Part shown: positions 1 to 8,582 of the stretch, piece after piece
Layout: the number at the start of each line of letters is the position of its first letter
How positions within the stretch are numbered: position 1 is the first letter of the stretch
NCBI RefSeq assembly: GCF_002803515.1
Contig: NZ_PHQX01000001.1
Coordinates: 1,116,001 to 1,180,000, forward strand
Direction of reading: 5' to 3'
Length of the DNA: 64,000 nucleotides
Source: Stenotrophomonas lactitubi
Lineage (GTDB): Bacteria > Pseudomonadota > Gammaproteobacteria > Xanthomonadales > Xanthomonadaceae
Made by a program: the position numbers and the translations under genes
The notes under the pieces: model-generated
The model's database searches: none
Told to the model about the DNA's origin: nothing
What the model saw: the letters and a program-made list of their open reading frames with translations, nothing else

Positions 1-135
1 TTGGCCCACCCTCAGCGGCACCGCGAGCGGCATGCGTTCCCAGCGCAGAATTTCGACCGCCTGGACAGCGGCGGGCATGGTGGCCGAGGCAGCCACGGCT
101 AACAGCCCAAGCAGCGTGAATACAGGATGCTTCAT
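1..135 (-). CDS. ICE transfer protein, TIGR03749 (PFL_4704) family, N-terminal part
   Basis: Only the first 45 codons are in the window; the gene runs off the left edge. It starts with a basic residue and a hydrophobic stretch that reads as a signal peptide ending near AVQA, then the family-typical start of the mature protein, VEILRWERMPLAVPL. The family belongs to the mating-pair-formation apparatus and is expected in the envelope. Its ATG overlaps the stop codon of the upstream TIGR03746 gene (ATGA), so translation is probably coupled. Assignment is from recalled family features plus gene order. Confidence 0.75.
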   Translation of the reverse strand, partial: MKHPVFTLLGLLAVAASATMPAAVQAVEILRWERMPLAVPLRVGQ

Positions 136-824
136 GGGGTGTTTCCTCCTTGGGGCGCTTGCGGAGACAGGCCGCCAGGCGCCGGGCGCGACGGCTCCGG
201 GGCGCTGATGCGCTGGGGGGCACCGTCGTAGCAGTCAAGCGCCAGACCGAACGGGTTGCGGGCGGGATCAACGTCCACCCGCGTGACCTTCACCGGGTAG
301 CGCACCAAGGCCCGCTTGACCTGCTCGGCGCCGTAGTACTCGTCGGCGGTGATGTCCAGCCTCACCACCCAGTCGCGGTCGGAGACCACGCGCACGCGCG
401 CCGTGGGGTCGTCGCCGTAGCCGCGGCCGGGGATTTCGTAGATACCGCGCACGCGCTGGCGCAGCTCGCCCGTGCTGCGGCGATAGTCGTAGTCCGCCCG
501 CAGGAAGGCCTGGCAGGACGGGGTGAGGTACGGCGAGAGCGTGTGGAGGTTGCGCGCGTAGTCCTCTTCGCCGTTCGTCGGCCAGCGGTTGAGGGTCTGG
601 AACACGTAGAACGTGAACGCATAGACCGATTCGGGCGGAACTTCCCACCACTTGCGGGTACTGCCGGAGCGCAGGTCGGGCGGGACGTGGATGGTTAGGT
701 CGCGCGGCGCGCTCCACCAGCCGCCGCCCATGACCAGAGCGACGATGACCAGCGCGCCGGCACCCAGGCGGAGCGTCTTGATGTGCGCCTGCAGATGGGT
801 GATCTCGTTCTTGAAGCGGCTCAT
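132..824 (-). CDS. ICE transfer protein, TIGR03746 (PFL_4703) family
   Basis: 230 residues. A short cytoplasmic N-terminus (MSRFKNEITHLQAHI) is followed by one membrane segment at about residues 20-40 and a periplasmic domain rich in aromatic and charged residues, ending in a Pro/Gly-rich tail. The layout resembles VirB8/TraE-like bitopic proteins of conjugation systems, but I assign only the ICE family name. The start at 824 is chosen because it overlaps the TGA of the upstream gene and precedes the conserved N-terminus; longer reading-frame extensions lie inside the upstream gene. It is part of a tight minus-strand tra operon. Confidence 0.85.
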   Translation of the reverse strand: MSRFKNEITHLQAHIKTLRLGAGALVIVALVMGGGWWSAPRDLTIHVPPDLRSGSTRKWWEVPPESVYAFTFYVFQTLNRWPTNGEEDYARNLHTLSPYLTPSCQAFLRADYDYRRSTGELRQRVRGIYEIPGRGYGDDPTARVRVVSDRDWVVRLDITADEYYGAEQVKRALVRYPVKVTRVDVDPARNPFGLALDCYDGAPQRISAPEPSRPAPGGLSPQAPQGGNTP

Positions 825-1219
825 CGCATGCTCCTGCGGGTGGACCAGAAGCCCGAGCGCGAGATCAGCACGTGGCCGCCCACCCAGCCGGCCATCAGCG
901 GATGGCGCGTTGCGATGCGCCACTGCAACTGTCGATACAGCCAGGTGTCGGGGCGCCCACGCTTGAGGCGGCGCAGGATGCCGCCGCCGATGAACACGCC
1001 CAAGGCCACGCCCAGGACAACGAACGTCGGTGCGATGGCGATCGTGCGGAACACCCACGAAAGCGGCGCGCCGACCAGCAGGCCGGCCGCGCCGGACAGG
1101 CCGCAGCAGATCCACAGCTCGTCGGCGGTGAGGCCGCGCACGACCACGGGATGGCGGTTGAGCCGGTGCGGAAGGAACGTGACCGTCCCGTCCGCACGGA
1201 CGTGCTGCTGCTCGGACAT
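821..1219 (-). CDS. ICE transfer membrane protein, TIGR03750 family
   Basis: 132 residues. An N-terminal soluble part (ADGTVTFLPHRLNRHPVVVRG) precedes two adjacent membrane segments at about 35-55 and 62-82, then a basic cytoplasmic tail (LRRLKRGRPDTWLYRQ). This two-helix hairpin and the order next to TIGR03745 and TIGR03746 fit TIGR03750, which resembles TraL/VirB3-type small inner-membrane proteins. The stop overlaps the next start. The function within the transfer channel is inferred. Confidence 0.83.
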   Translation of the reverse strand: MSEQQHVRADGTVTFLPHRLNRHPVVVRGLTADELWICCGLSGAAGLLVGAPLSWVFRTIAIAPTFVVLGVALGVFIGGGILRRLKRGRPDTWLYRQLQWRIATRHPLMAGWVGGHVLISRSGFWSTRRSMR

Positions 1220-1231
1220 ACCAGCCTCGCC

Positions 1232-1591
1232 TTACAGGATGCCGGTGGCTTCGGTGAGCAGCCAGATGCCGATCACGAGCAGCACGGCGCCGATGGCGAC
1301 CGTGAGGCCGAACTGGCCCCACGTCTTGCGGCCGGTGTGGATCTCCGCGTAGGTGCCGTAGGCGTGGTAGCAGACGCCGATAAACATCGACGCCACGACC
1401 AGCAGGGCCACGAGCATGATGATGTCGTAGCCGTAGTTGCGGATCGTTTCCATGATGCCGTTGCCGGTGCCGCGGGTCGGGTTCTCCAGTTGCGGCAGCC
1501 CCTGCGCGAACGACAGCGCGGGCAGCGCGGCGGCGCCCAGGGCCACGGCGGCACGCTGGGAAAAACGGGACGTGAGGATGCGGTTTTGCAT
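1232..1591 (-). CDS. ICE membrane protein, TIGR03745 (PFL_4702) family
   Basis: 119 residues. The signal-peptide-like start (basic residues, then an Ala-rich run ending SFAQG) is followed by a short polar part and two membrane helices at about 55-75 and 92-112. This size and topology recall VirB2/TraA-type pilin precursors, and the gene occupies the pilin-like position in these operons; that role is inference. It lies 12 bp from the next gene and is co-transcribed with the flanking tra genes. Confidence 0.82.
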   Translation of the reverse strand: MQNRILTSRFSQRAAVALGAAALPALSFAQGLPQLENPTRGTGNGIMETIRNYGYDIIMLVALLVVASMFIGVCYHAYGTYAEIHTGRKTWGQFGLTVAIGAVLLVIGIWLLTEATGIL

Positions 1592-1607
1592 GGTCAGGCC
1601 TTTCAGG

Positions 1608-1841
1608 TCAGGAGAGGAGGAAGAAACTCAGGACGAGGTACATCGCGACAAAGCGGATGCAGACGCCGAGGAACTGGCGCTGGTTGAGGCGGCTCTCTGA
1701 CCACCCCACGTAGGCCGTTCGGATGGCCCAGACGCCCCAGACGAGCAGGACCGCGAACACGACGCCGACCAGGACGGTCGCCATCGCCGAAGGCGCGATG
1801 CCGCTGTTGGCTTGAAATGCCGAGACCTGGGCGCCGTTCAT
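1608..1841 (-). CDS. ICE small membrane protein, TIGR03758 (PFL_4701) family
   Basis: 77 residues, dominated by two membrane segments at about 19-41 and 58-76, with a short polar N-terminus (MNGAQVSAFQANSG). The N-terminal string and the place between RAQPRD and TIGR03745 are typical of the family. The ATG overlaps the TGA of the upstream gene. Its exact role in the transfer machine is unknown. Confidence 0.82.
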   Translation of the reverse strand: MNGAQVSAFQANSGIAPSAMATVLVGVVFAVLLVWGVWAIRTAYVGWSESRLNQRQFLGVCIRFVAMYLVLSFFLLS

Positions 1842-2218
1842 GGCTTGGCCTCCGCGGTCGTCGGCGATGGAGCGACGGTCCGCTCGGTGCGGTAGTCGCC
1901 AGCCAGTTCAGCGGGGTCGCGCGGCTGGGCACGCGACGGTGTGAGGTGGGCCTGGATGCCGGCGCGCACGCGCGCCAAGTCAGCCAGCAGCCGCGGGTAA
2001 TCGAAGTGGTAGCGCTCGCCCGGCTGGATGGGGGCATGCGCGGCGCTGTTGGTGACGGTGCGCTCCAGCGCGTCGAGTTGACGCAGCGCGGCGACCAGCT
2101 CCTGGCGCTGCGCGGGGGGCTCGGCCAATGTCATCGGGGACTGGCCCAGCAGGAGGGCCGTCACGAAAAAAGTGGGCACGCCGCGATGCGCGGCGCGCTG
2201 CCAGATCGGAGCCAACAT
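1838..2218 (-). CDS. RAQPRD family ICE protein
   Basis: 126 residues with an N-terminal hydrophobic leader (PTFFVTALLLGQSPM), so probably exported. The family-naming motif RAQPRD is directly visible at about residue 98, preceded by LARVRAGIQAHL. It is a conserved component of ICE mating-pair operons with no defined activity. About 98 bp separate it from TIGR03747 upstream; the start at 2218 is the first ATG after that gap. Confidence 0.9.
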   Translation of the reverse strand: MLAPIWQRAAHRGVPTFFVTALLLGQSPMTLAEPPAQRQELVAALRQLDALERTVTNSAAHAPIQPGERYHFDYPRLLADLARVRAGIQAHLTPSRAQPRDPAELAGDYRTERTVAPSPTTAEAKP

Positions 2219-2316
2219 CGCGCCATTCCTGTGTGATCAGCAATGGGTTGATCGTGGGCAACGAGGGGCTTTTAGGCCGCAAACAATAGGAACCTGCGGA
2301 TGACCGGATTGATGGT

Positions 2317-3066
2317 CTAGAGGTACTTCTTGAAGCTGCCTGCGGTCAGGCTCACGGCCAGTCCCAGCAAGGCGGCGCTCGGCAGCAGGATCAGGAGTGG
2401 ATGCACCGAGATCGGCAAGGCCAGGTACGTGACCCACGGCAACACGGCCAGCGGCATCAGGCTCGCCTTCGCCCGGTGGTAGATGAAACCGGATTCCCGG
2501 CCCGCGCCGAACCGGCGCACGTCCCGCCGTACCAGGCCGTCGATCAGACCGACGAATGCCGCGGTGAAGATCAGCGGCAGCGTGAGCACCAGGACCAGCA
2601 GGCGCACCAGGAAAGTGAGCGTCGTGAAGGCCGCAGCGATCAGGTAGCTCTCGGTCCAGACATAGACCTGGCTGATGTAGTACCGGAAGTTGCGGGTCTG
2701 CCCATGGCTGGGCGCGCGGGCGCGCTCGGCGGTCTGGCTCATGCGCTCCAGCAGCCCCGAGCGCACGAACACCCATTCGTAGCCGGTATCCACCAGCTCG
2801 TGCGCCGTTCGGCCCGGCTCCTGCACGACGACGCTGCGCGTGAAATGGTTGGACAAATGCCCCAGCTCGTACTGCAACATCTGCTGGGAGTGGCGCCAGC
2901 CTTGGTCCTTCCAGAACAGGTGCATGCCGACGCACTCGACCACGATCGAGAACAGCAGCGAGCCGATCAGCACCCCGAGCAGCCGGAACGGCAAGGTGAT
3001 GGTGCCGACGATCAGGCCCTGGCGCTGGTTCTGCTCCCGCTGCGCGGTCGAGGCGGCGTCCTTCAT
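2317..3066 (-). CDS. ICE membrane protein, TIGR03747 (PFL_4697) family
   Basis: 249 residues with several membrane segments: about 20-45 (GTITLPFRLLGVLIGSLLF), 140-170, and two near the C-terminus. The pattern and the position directly after traD match TIGR03747, the usual partner gene of the SXT/TOL-type coupling protein. Its ATG overlaps the traD stop, suggesting coupled translation and possibly a membrane complex with TraD. Confidence 0.86.
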   Translation of the reverse strand: MKDAASTAQREQNQRQGLIVGTITLPFRLLGVLIGSLLFSIVVECVGMHLFWKDQGWRHSQQMLQYELGHLSNHFTRSVVVQEPGRTAHELVDTGYEWVFVRSGLLERMSQTAERARAPSHGQTRNFRYYISQVYVWTESYLIAAAFTTLTFLVRLLVLVLTLPLIFTAAFVGLIDGLVRRDVRRFGAGRESGFIYHRAKASLMPLAVLPWVTYLALPISVHPLLILLPSAALLGLAVSLTAGSFKKYL

Positions 3067-5249
3067 GACGAGGCCTCGTTGCCGGCGCTGTCGTCGGTGG
3101 CTGCCGGGCCAGCTTCGGTCGGCGTAGCCTCATCCAGCAGGTCCTTGGGCAAAGCCCCGTCCTGCGGGGCCGGAGAACTGGTGAACTCCCACCACTGCGT
3201 GGCTTCGCTGTAGCTCTGGCGCATGTACCCGGCCAGTTGCTGCAAGTCCGCCGGCATCACCTCGTCCGGGTCCGGCGCCGGCAGCGGCATGCGCACTTTC
3301 CAAAGCTGACCACCCTGCAACAACGCGAAGCACTGGCCCTTGGGCAAGCCGACGACGTGCGACGGCTCGATCATCGGCACGCTGGACATGCTGATGCGGT
3401 CCTGGGTGTTCGACGTGAAATCCGTCGCCCCGCGAATGTCCGAGCTGTCGGTCGCGCCGCTGACGATGGTGGTCGTATAGACCTCGACCTTCGGTAGTTG
3501 CCGGGTCAGCAGTTCAGCGGTCGCGGTCTCGCGCACGCGCAGCATGAACAGGTTGTTGAAGTTGCCGATCACCTGACCGGCCTTGGCGCGGTTGCCAATG
3601 CGGGCCTCGATGTCCGAGAGGGTCTGCGTGTACGCGGTGACCTGGAGGCCTGCGCCACCGCCCTTGTTGATCAATGGGATGAACTCGTCGCCCATCAACT
3701 CGTTGAACTCATCCGCATGGACATTGATCGGCACGCGCGCACCGGCTGAAGCGCCCGGCAAGCCATCGTCAATCCCGTGCTTGTAGATGTGGCCTGCGAC
3801 CGAAACCAGGTCGGAGAACATGGAATTGCCGACCGCTGCGGCGACCTCGGCGTCGGACAGCGCGTCCAGGCCCACGTAGACGACGGCGCGCTTTCGGATG
3901 ACCTGCATCCAATCGAAGATCGGGCGCGGGTCGGCCAGGTCGGAATAATTCGGGGCCAGAAGCTGGGAAATCTTCCCGCTGGTGAGCTTCTCCAGCAGCG
4001 GCAGCAGGCTGGCGACGATCTTGTCGAAGTACGTCTTGTCGTAGCGGACGGCAGAGCGCAGGCCGTCCAGCACCGGGTCGTAGTTGCGGGCCTGGGAGAG
4101 GTACTGCTCCAGCGCCACCACGCGCTTCTCGCGCCCGATCATGTTGCGCGGGATGTTCTTCTCATTGAGCTTGGCCTCGATCTGAACGATCACCTCCCAG
4201 GCCTTGGGCTCGGTCTTGGCGAAGTAGTGCTGGGCGTACTCGATGAACAGCGCGTCGATGTTGATGACGTGCCGCTGGATCAGCATGTAGTCCGGGCGCT
4301 GCCCCAGTTCCACCAGGGCGCGGGCGATGATGTTGACGAAGCGCCACGCGAACTCCCTGAAGGCTGCGCTGTTGCCTTCGCCGGAGAGCTGGCCCGCGAT
4401 GCGGGTGGCGACTTCCGAGATGCGACCGAAGCGGCCTACGGCGTTGTAGCGCGCGGAAATGTCCGGCCAGCCCAAATGGAAGACATAGAACTCGCCTTCG
4501 CGGCCCGCGCGCTTGGCCTCGACATACATCCGCTTCAGGAGATCGGCATCTCCTTTGGGGTCGATGAAGATCACGACCTCGTGCTCGCCCGCAGAGTTCG
4601 TGCGCCGGATGTCCTGCGTGACGAACAACTCGGCCAACCGGGTCTTGCCCACGCGCGTGGTGCCCAGTACCAGCGAGTGCCCGACGCGCTCGCCCAGCGG
4701 CAGGCTGACGTCCACCTCCTCCGGTTCGATTCCGTGCAGGCGCGGCAGGCCGCCCACTGGCGGCAGCGGCCGCACCGGGTTGCAAGGTACGTCCCAGCCG
4801 GTGAGTTTCGACAGCCGGGACAGCGGGAACGGCGCGAACTCCAGCCGTTCCTCCAGCCTGCGCGCCAGCCGATAGGCCGGCGTCGGCTCGACGTAGCGCC
4901 GAAACTCCGGCCGGTACGTCTGCATGAGCCTATGGGTGTGTTTCTGCTCCCACAGGAACCCGCGCCCCACGAACAGACGCTGCTGGCTGACCGGCACGTC
5001 CTTGCTGGTCATCACGTACCGAGGCAACCTGCGGATGTTGCGCCGGTAGCGCAGGATGATGCGAGCGTCGCGGTAGCGGATCGCGCCGTAGGCACCAAAC
5101 GCCAGGGCGCTGCCGATGCCCATGGCCGGGCTTAGCGCGATCGACCACGGGGCCACCAGGGACAGAAACGCGGCGCCTGCACACGCCGCGACGGTGTATA
5201 GCTCCACTGCGGGGCGTAGCAGGACCTCGACGGGCTGTTTCCCCGACAT
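3063..5249 (-). CDS. traD: Type IV coupling protein TraD, SXT/TOL subfamily
   Basis: 728 residues. This inner-membrane ATPase links the DNA-relaxase complex to the secretion channel. Two N-terminal membrane segments lie at about 15-55. The Walker A motif GTTRVGKT is at 196-203 and the Walker B-like VIFIDPKGD at 226-234, followed by a long VirD4/FtsK-type motor domain and an acidic, Pro-rich C-terminal tail. Length and motifs match TIGR03743. The start at 5249 lies 5 bp after the TIGR03765 stop, and the stop overlaps the TIGR03747 start. Confidence 0.94.
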   Translation of the reverse strand: MSGKQPVEVLLRPAVELYTVAACAGAAFLSLVAPWSIALSPAMGIGSALAFGAYGAIRYRDARIILRYRRNIRRLPRYVMTSKDVPVSQQRLFVGRGFLWEQKHTHRLMQTYRPEFRRYVEPTPAYRLARRLEERLEFAPFPLSRLSKLTGWDVPCNPVRPLPPVGGLPRLHGIEPEEVDVSLPLGERVGHSLVLGTTRVGKTRLAELFVTQDIRRTNSAGEHEVVIFIDPKGDADLLKRMYVEAKRAGREGEFYVFHLGWPDISARYNAVGRFGRISEVATRIAGQLSGEGNSAAFREFAWRFVNIIARALVELGQRPDYMLIQRHVINIDALFIEYAQHYFAKTEPKAWEVIVQIEAKLNEKNIPRNMIGREKRVVALEQYLSQARNYDPVLDGLRSAVRYDKTYFDKIVASLLPLLEKLTSGKISQLLAPNYSDLADPRPIFDWMQVIRKRAVVYVGLDALSDAEVAAAVGNSMFSDLVSVAGHIYKHGIDDGLPGASAGARVPINVHADEFNELMGDEFIPLINKGGGAGLQVTAYTQTLSDIEARIGNRAKAGQVIGNFNNLFMLRVRETATAELLTRQLPKVEVYTTTIVSGATDSSDIRGATDFTSNTQDRISMSSVPMIEPSHVVGLPKGQCFALLQGGQLWKVRMPLPAPDPDEVMPADLQQLAGYMRQSYSEATQWWEFTSSPAPQDGALPKDLLDEATPTEAGPAATDDSAGNEASS

Positions 5250-5253
5250 GGCT

Positions 5254-5802
5254 TCATTGCTCGATGCCGGTGGCCGTGATCAGCGCCGGGTAGTGCCGCA
5301 GGCCCAGGCGCTCGGCCAGGTCGTCGCCGGACACGGGCGCGAGGGGCACGCCATGCACCAGGGCGCGCAGCCGCGCCAGGCCTTGCACGGTCTCGACGTT
5401 GACCACCAGACCGACCGCGCCGCGCTCGCGCAATGAGGCTGCATGGCGGCGCAACCAGGCCTGGGAAGTCTCGTCGTCGCCCACGACCACGAAGGGACGC
5501 AGGCCCGGCGCCTCGATCACCCGCCGCGCGACGGTGCCGGACGTGAGCTTGGCGCTGCGCACCGGCAGCATCGCGGCCTCGTCCGCCGGTGTGGCAGGGA
5601 TCTGAGGCGTCAGGATGGGCGACCGGGCCGGCGCGTTGGCGCGCGGCTGAAGGTTCAGGGCTTCGTAGTACGGCAGCGCCGACGTGCCGCCACGGTCTTC
5701 GACCACGATCAGCGGCTCGCCGGCACGCGAGGCCAGCGGCAGACCCGCCAACAGCACGAGCAGGCCTTTCGCCGCGAGATGAGCCAGATGGGATTTCGTC
5801 AT
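5254..5802 (-). CDS. ICE protein, TIGR03765 (PFL_4695) family
   Basis: 182 residues. An N-terminal signal peptide (about 1-26, ending LASRA) is followed by EPLIVVEDRGGTSALPYYEAL, the usual beginning of the mature family members, so the protein is probably periplasmic. The C-terminal half (VARRVIEAPGLRPFVVVGDD and following) resembles the PFL_4695 integrating-element domain. The start at 5802 is chosen because the signal peptide begins there and its ATG overlaps the stop of the transglycosylase gene. Biochemical role unknown. Confidence 0.83.
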   Translation of the reverse strand: MTKSHLAHLAAKGLLVLLAGLPLASRAGEPLIVVEDRGGTSALPYYEALNLQPRANAPARSPILTPQIPATPADEAAMLPVRSAKLTSGTVARRVIEAPGLRPFVVVGDDETSQAWLRRHAASLRERGAVGLVVNVETVQGLARLRALVHGVPLAPVSGDDLAERLGLRHYPALITATGIEQ

Positions 5803-6389
5803 GGTGAGGTCTCCTGGCGCGCGGCGAGGACCGCCGGGGTTGAGCGCGTGCCTTGCACGCGCGCGAGGTGGCGCGACACGCTGCGTCGATAGCGGGCGGC
5901 GGGCTCGCCTCCCGCGGGGCGGTGGTAACGGCCGATCGCCACCAACCAATCCTCCCCGGGGCTGTGCTGCTCTTTCAGGATCTCGGCGGCGATGGCGAGG
6001 TTGCGGTACGGGTCAAGCAGGTCGCACGCGGTGCTGTAGCGCTGCTGGTGGTAGCCGAGGTTGATCTGGCCCAGGCCCGCGTCGATGCGCGTGTGCGGCG
6101 TGGAGCGCATCGCCTGGTGCAAACCGGCACAGGCGTCGGATCGGGTCGCGTAGCGGCGCGACTGGCCGGCGACGTTGAGGGACCACGGCCACGGGACGAT
6201 GCGCCCGTTGCGCCGGATGCCGCTCTCTTGCAGGGCTACGGCATAGAGCACCGTCGAGGGAATGCCCGCGCGCTGGGCGGCAAGCTGATAGGCCGGTGGT
6301 GGAACTTCCTGGGCCTGGGCAACGAAGGCGCAAAGGCCAGCAACGAGTACCAGTGCGCGCAACGGCGCCGTCAGGGTTGGCGTTGCCAT
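5799..6389 (-). CDS. Lytic transglycosylase of the conjugation system
   Basis: 196 residues. A signal peptide (to about residue 26, AQAQ) is followed by an SLT/lysozyme-like domain. The catalytic-type glutamate is seen in VALQESG (about 51-57), with the later GLGQINLGY (about 104-112) and YRNLAIAAEIL motifs of the SLT fold. It should locally open peptidoglycan so the transfer channel can pass. It is embedded between TIGR03759 and TIGR03765 with overlapping ends at both sides. Confidence 0.9.
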   Translation of the reverse strand: MATPTLTAPLRALVLVAGLCAFVAQAQEVPPPAYQLAAQRAGIPSTVLYAVALQESGIRRNGRIVPWPWSLNVAGQSRRYATRSDACAGLHQAMRSTPHTRIDAGLGQINLGYHQQRYSTACDLLDPYRNLAIAAEILKEQHSPGEDWLVAIGRYHRPAGGEPAARYRRSVSRHLARVQGTRSTPAVLAARQETSP

Positions 6390-7108
6390 TGGCCATTCAC
6401 CTCGCGCACGGCGGCGGGCAGATCGCCGGGCAGGCCCAGTGACAGCCAGCGGCCGCCGTCGTGGTTGAGCGTGATGCTGCCGGCGCGCACGCGCGCCGGG
6501 TCGATCTGCGCGCGCTTGGCCCAGTCGCGGATGCGCGCGTCATCCTGGCGGCTGCCCACCATGTACAGGTCGAACTCCGCGCCCGAGGATTGCAGGCGCT
6601 GCACGAGCTGTCCGCAGGCTGCGCAGCCGTCCTTGACGAACACCGCCATGCGGCCGCTGCCGCGCAAGGGACTGCTGGATGTGCCGGCGCCCGGCTTGTC
6701 GTCGGGCAGGTTCACGCGCTGCATCCCCGGATTCAGGCGCTGCCAGGCCTCGTCGTAGGCCCTCTGGTAGGCGAGCAGCTTCTCGACGCGGCGCGCCTCA
6801 ACCTGCACCTGCAGCTCTGCGTAGCGGCGCCTTTCCTCGTCGGTGCGGGCTTCGATGCCCAGGGCCGACAACGGGTCCAGATTGGGCGAGTAGATGCCCA
6901 GCGGCCCGTCCATCAGTTCGCGGTAGCGCGCCCACTCCTGCGGTTGCAGGCCCCAGTCGCTCGCCACCCGGTCGTCCAGAACGCGAGCGGCCAGCGAGCG
7001 CTCCTGGCTCTGCGCATTGCGGACGGGAGCCGCAGGCGGCTGCTGCGCCAAGGCGGGCCACTGGGCGGACGCCAGCAGGAGCGCGGAAAGGATGATCGGC
7101 GGCTTCAT
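6371..7108 (-). CDS. ICE protein, TIGR03759 (PFL_4693) family
   Basis: 245 residues with a signal peptide (to about 22, ALAQ). The middle is helical and charged (WARYRELMDGPLGIYSPNLDPL, the family signature). The C-terminal third holds a thioredoxin-like stretch with a CxxC pair, VKDGCAACGQLVQRL, suggesting a periplasmic disulfide-active domain. The ATG at 7108 is chosen for the signal peptide and a GGAG upstream; longer frames have no leader. It overlaps the transglycosylase start by 19 bp. Confidence 0.84.
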   Translation of the reverse strand: MKPPIILSALLLASAQWPALAQQPPAAPVRNAQSQERSLAARVLDDRVASDWGLQPQEWARYRELMDGPLGIYSPNLDPLSALGIEARTDEERRRYAELQVQVEARRVEKLLAYQRAYDEAWQRLNPGMQRVNLPDDKPGAGTSSSPLRGSGRMAVFVKDGCAACGQLVQRLQSSGAEFDLYMVGSRQDDARIRDWAKRAQIDPARVRAGSITLNHDGGRWLSLGLPGDLPAAVREVNGQWQRQP

Positions 7109-7122
7109 GCGCTGTACTCCAG

Positions 7123-7764
7123 TCAGGGAATCGCCATGCGACGGGTCTGGTCGCCGGTCTGGAACAGCGCGGTGTTGCCCTCGACCGCCTGCAAGCGCCA
7201 CGGGCCGACCGCATCACCTGGCAGCAGCACCTGAAGTTGGTCGGGCGTGAAGTCGCCACTGCTGGGCGCGACAGACACGCTGCGCTCGCCGGCGCGCAGT
7301 TCGGCACCGACGACCCGGAACGGCAGCGGCGGAGGTTCGGGCTTGGCGGATGACTTGCTCGGTGCGCGCGGCTGGGCGGGTACTGCGGCGCGTGCGGTGG
7401 TCTGGCGCGCCTTGACCTGCTCGACTTCGGCGCGCAGTGCCTGAAGGTCGTCGGCAGCGGCATAGGCGCTCAGCGATTTCTCGACCTGGGCCGCGCGTGC
7501 TTCCAGGATTTGGCGGGTGTCTTTGAGGTCTGCCGCCGTGGCAACGGCCGGCCGCTGCTGGATGGCCTCGACGGTCTCGGCCAGGCCTGTCGCCTGCGCT
7601 TCGAGGCGTTGCAGCCGGGAATCGAGGCGATCCTGGTCGGCTTGGTCGTTCATGGCCTGGTAGCCCAGGGCCAAGAGGACACTGAGGCCAAGCAGCCAGA
7701 GCCACATCAGGCTCTGCACCACCACGGCGGCGGTTGAACGCTGGGCGGATTGCGGAGCGTTCAT
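7123..7764 (-). CDS. ICE membrane-anchored coiled-coil protein, unknown function
   Basis: 213 residues. A single membrane anchor lies at about 16-36 (SLMWLWLLGLSVLLALGYQ), followed by a predicted coiled coil at about 40-120 (heptad-like RLQRLEAQATGLAETV) and a small C-terminal beta-rich domain. This bitopic layout is common for cell-envelope spanning parts of transfer systems. The gene sits between the PilL-like lipoprotein (overlapping ATGA) and TIGR03759 in the same operon. I do not recognise a named family. Confidence 0.8.
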   Translation of the reverse strand: MNAPQSAQRSTAAVVVQSLMWLWLLGLSVLLALGYQAMNDQADQDRLDSRLQRLEAQATGLAETVEAIQQRPAVATAADLKDTRQILEARAAQVEKSLSAYAAADDLQALRAEVEQVKARQTTARAAVPAQPRAPSKSSAKPEPPPLPFRVVGAELRAGERSVSVAPSSGDFTPDQLQVLLPGDAVGPWRLQAVEGNTALFQTGDQTRRMAIP

Positions 7765-8360
7765 GGCTGGCCTCCCGAAACTGCGGGTGCCAGCGGGAAC
7801 GTCTGCACCGCCTCGATGGGGGGCGGCGCGGGTGTGTTGTCGGCGGTCATGCTCTCGCCGGGCCGCTCAAAGCAAATCTGTCGTGTGAGGTCATCCGCGT
7901 GCAGTTCCCAGGCCGGGCCAGCCAGCGTGAGCAGCGCATCGCGCAAGGTCATGGGGCCGAGGTGCAGGTGCGCCGCCGGCAGCGGCAGCGCGTACAGCTC
8001 GATCACCGCATGCGCTGTCTGGCACAGGCCGTAACCGCTGCGCTTGAGCACATGCCGCAGCCCATCGCCGACGGTGGCGCGCGCATCCTCGGGGATGGAC
8101 ACGTCGATGGTCTGCAACAGCAGGTCGCGCTGCGCCACCGTGGGCGCCAACTCGACCAGGGTGTAGCGGCCGTAGCGCACGACGGGGATGTACTCGGGAG
8201 CCTCGGGCTCGGACGCGGGCGAGACTTCCTCGAAGGCATCGGGTGCGTGCGGCGAAGTCGTGGTCGCGCAGCCGCTAGCCAGCACCGTCCAGAGCAGACC
8301 GAGGATTCCCGCCAGCAGGCGGCGTTCGGGGTGGTGAAACCAGGGTGGAGAGGGGCACAT
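7761..8360 (-). CDS. PilL N-terminal-domain lipoprotein (TIGR03748-like)
   Basis: 199 residues. A lipobox (LASGC, Cys at about 31) marks an outer-membrane lipoprotein. The segment EYIPVVRYGRYTLVELAPTV begins the PilL N-terminal domain found in ICE transfer regions, with the later GDGLRHVLKRSGYGLC secretin-associated-like fold. It is the first gene of the minus-strand transfer operon. A good AGGAC ribosome site lies 8 bp before the ATG at 8360. The name PilL comes from thin-pilus systems; here it is a truncated relative. Confidence 0.83.
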   Translation of the reverse strand: MCPSPPWFHHPERRLLAGILGLLWTVLASGCATTTSPHAPDAFEEVSPASEPEAPEYIPVVRYGRYTLVELAPTVAQRDLLLQTIDVSIPEDARATVGDGLRHVLKRSGYGLCQTAHAVIELYALPLPAAHLHLGPMTLRDALLTLAGPAWELHADDLTRQICFERPGESMTADNTPAPPPIEAVQTFPLAPAVSGGQP

Positions 8361-8582
8361 AGCTCGGCGTCCTGAAACATCGAGCCCTCACCATCGCCTC
8401 TAACGCCCCGGGGCAGCAGCAAACAATGCGAACCACGCTGTGTCCGATTTGCCGGCAGCGGTCTAGTCGAACAAAAGCGGCCTTGAGGGGGCCGTAACGG
8501 AAAAGCTCAGTCGCGGTCGGCGGATGGAGGCCGGCTGCTTGACTGCTACTATTTGTTAAAACACCAGTGGACGGGGGCGTAA
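8361..8582. promoter_or_regulatory. Divergent intergenic region between tra operon and Gabija operon
   Basis: A 222-bp gap between the leftward tra operon and the rightward gajAB operon. It must hold both promoters. The half nearest gajA is clearly more AT-rich (around 8545-8570), consistent with a promoter there. I see no certain -35/-10 pair or repeat. Confidence 0.5.
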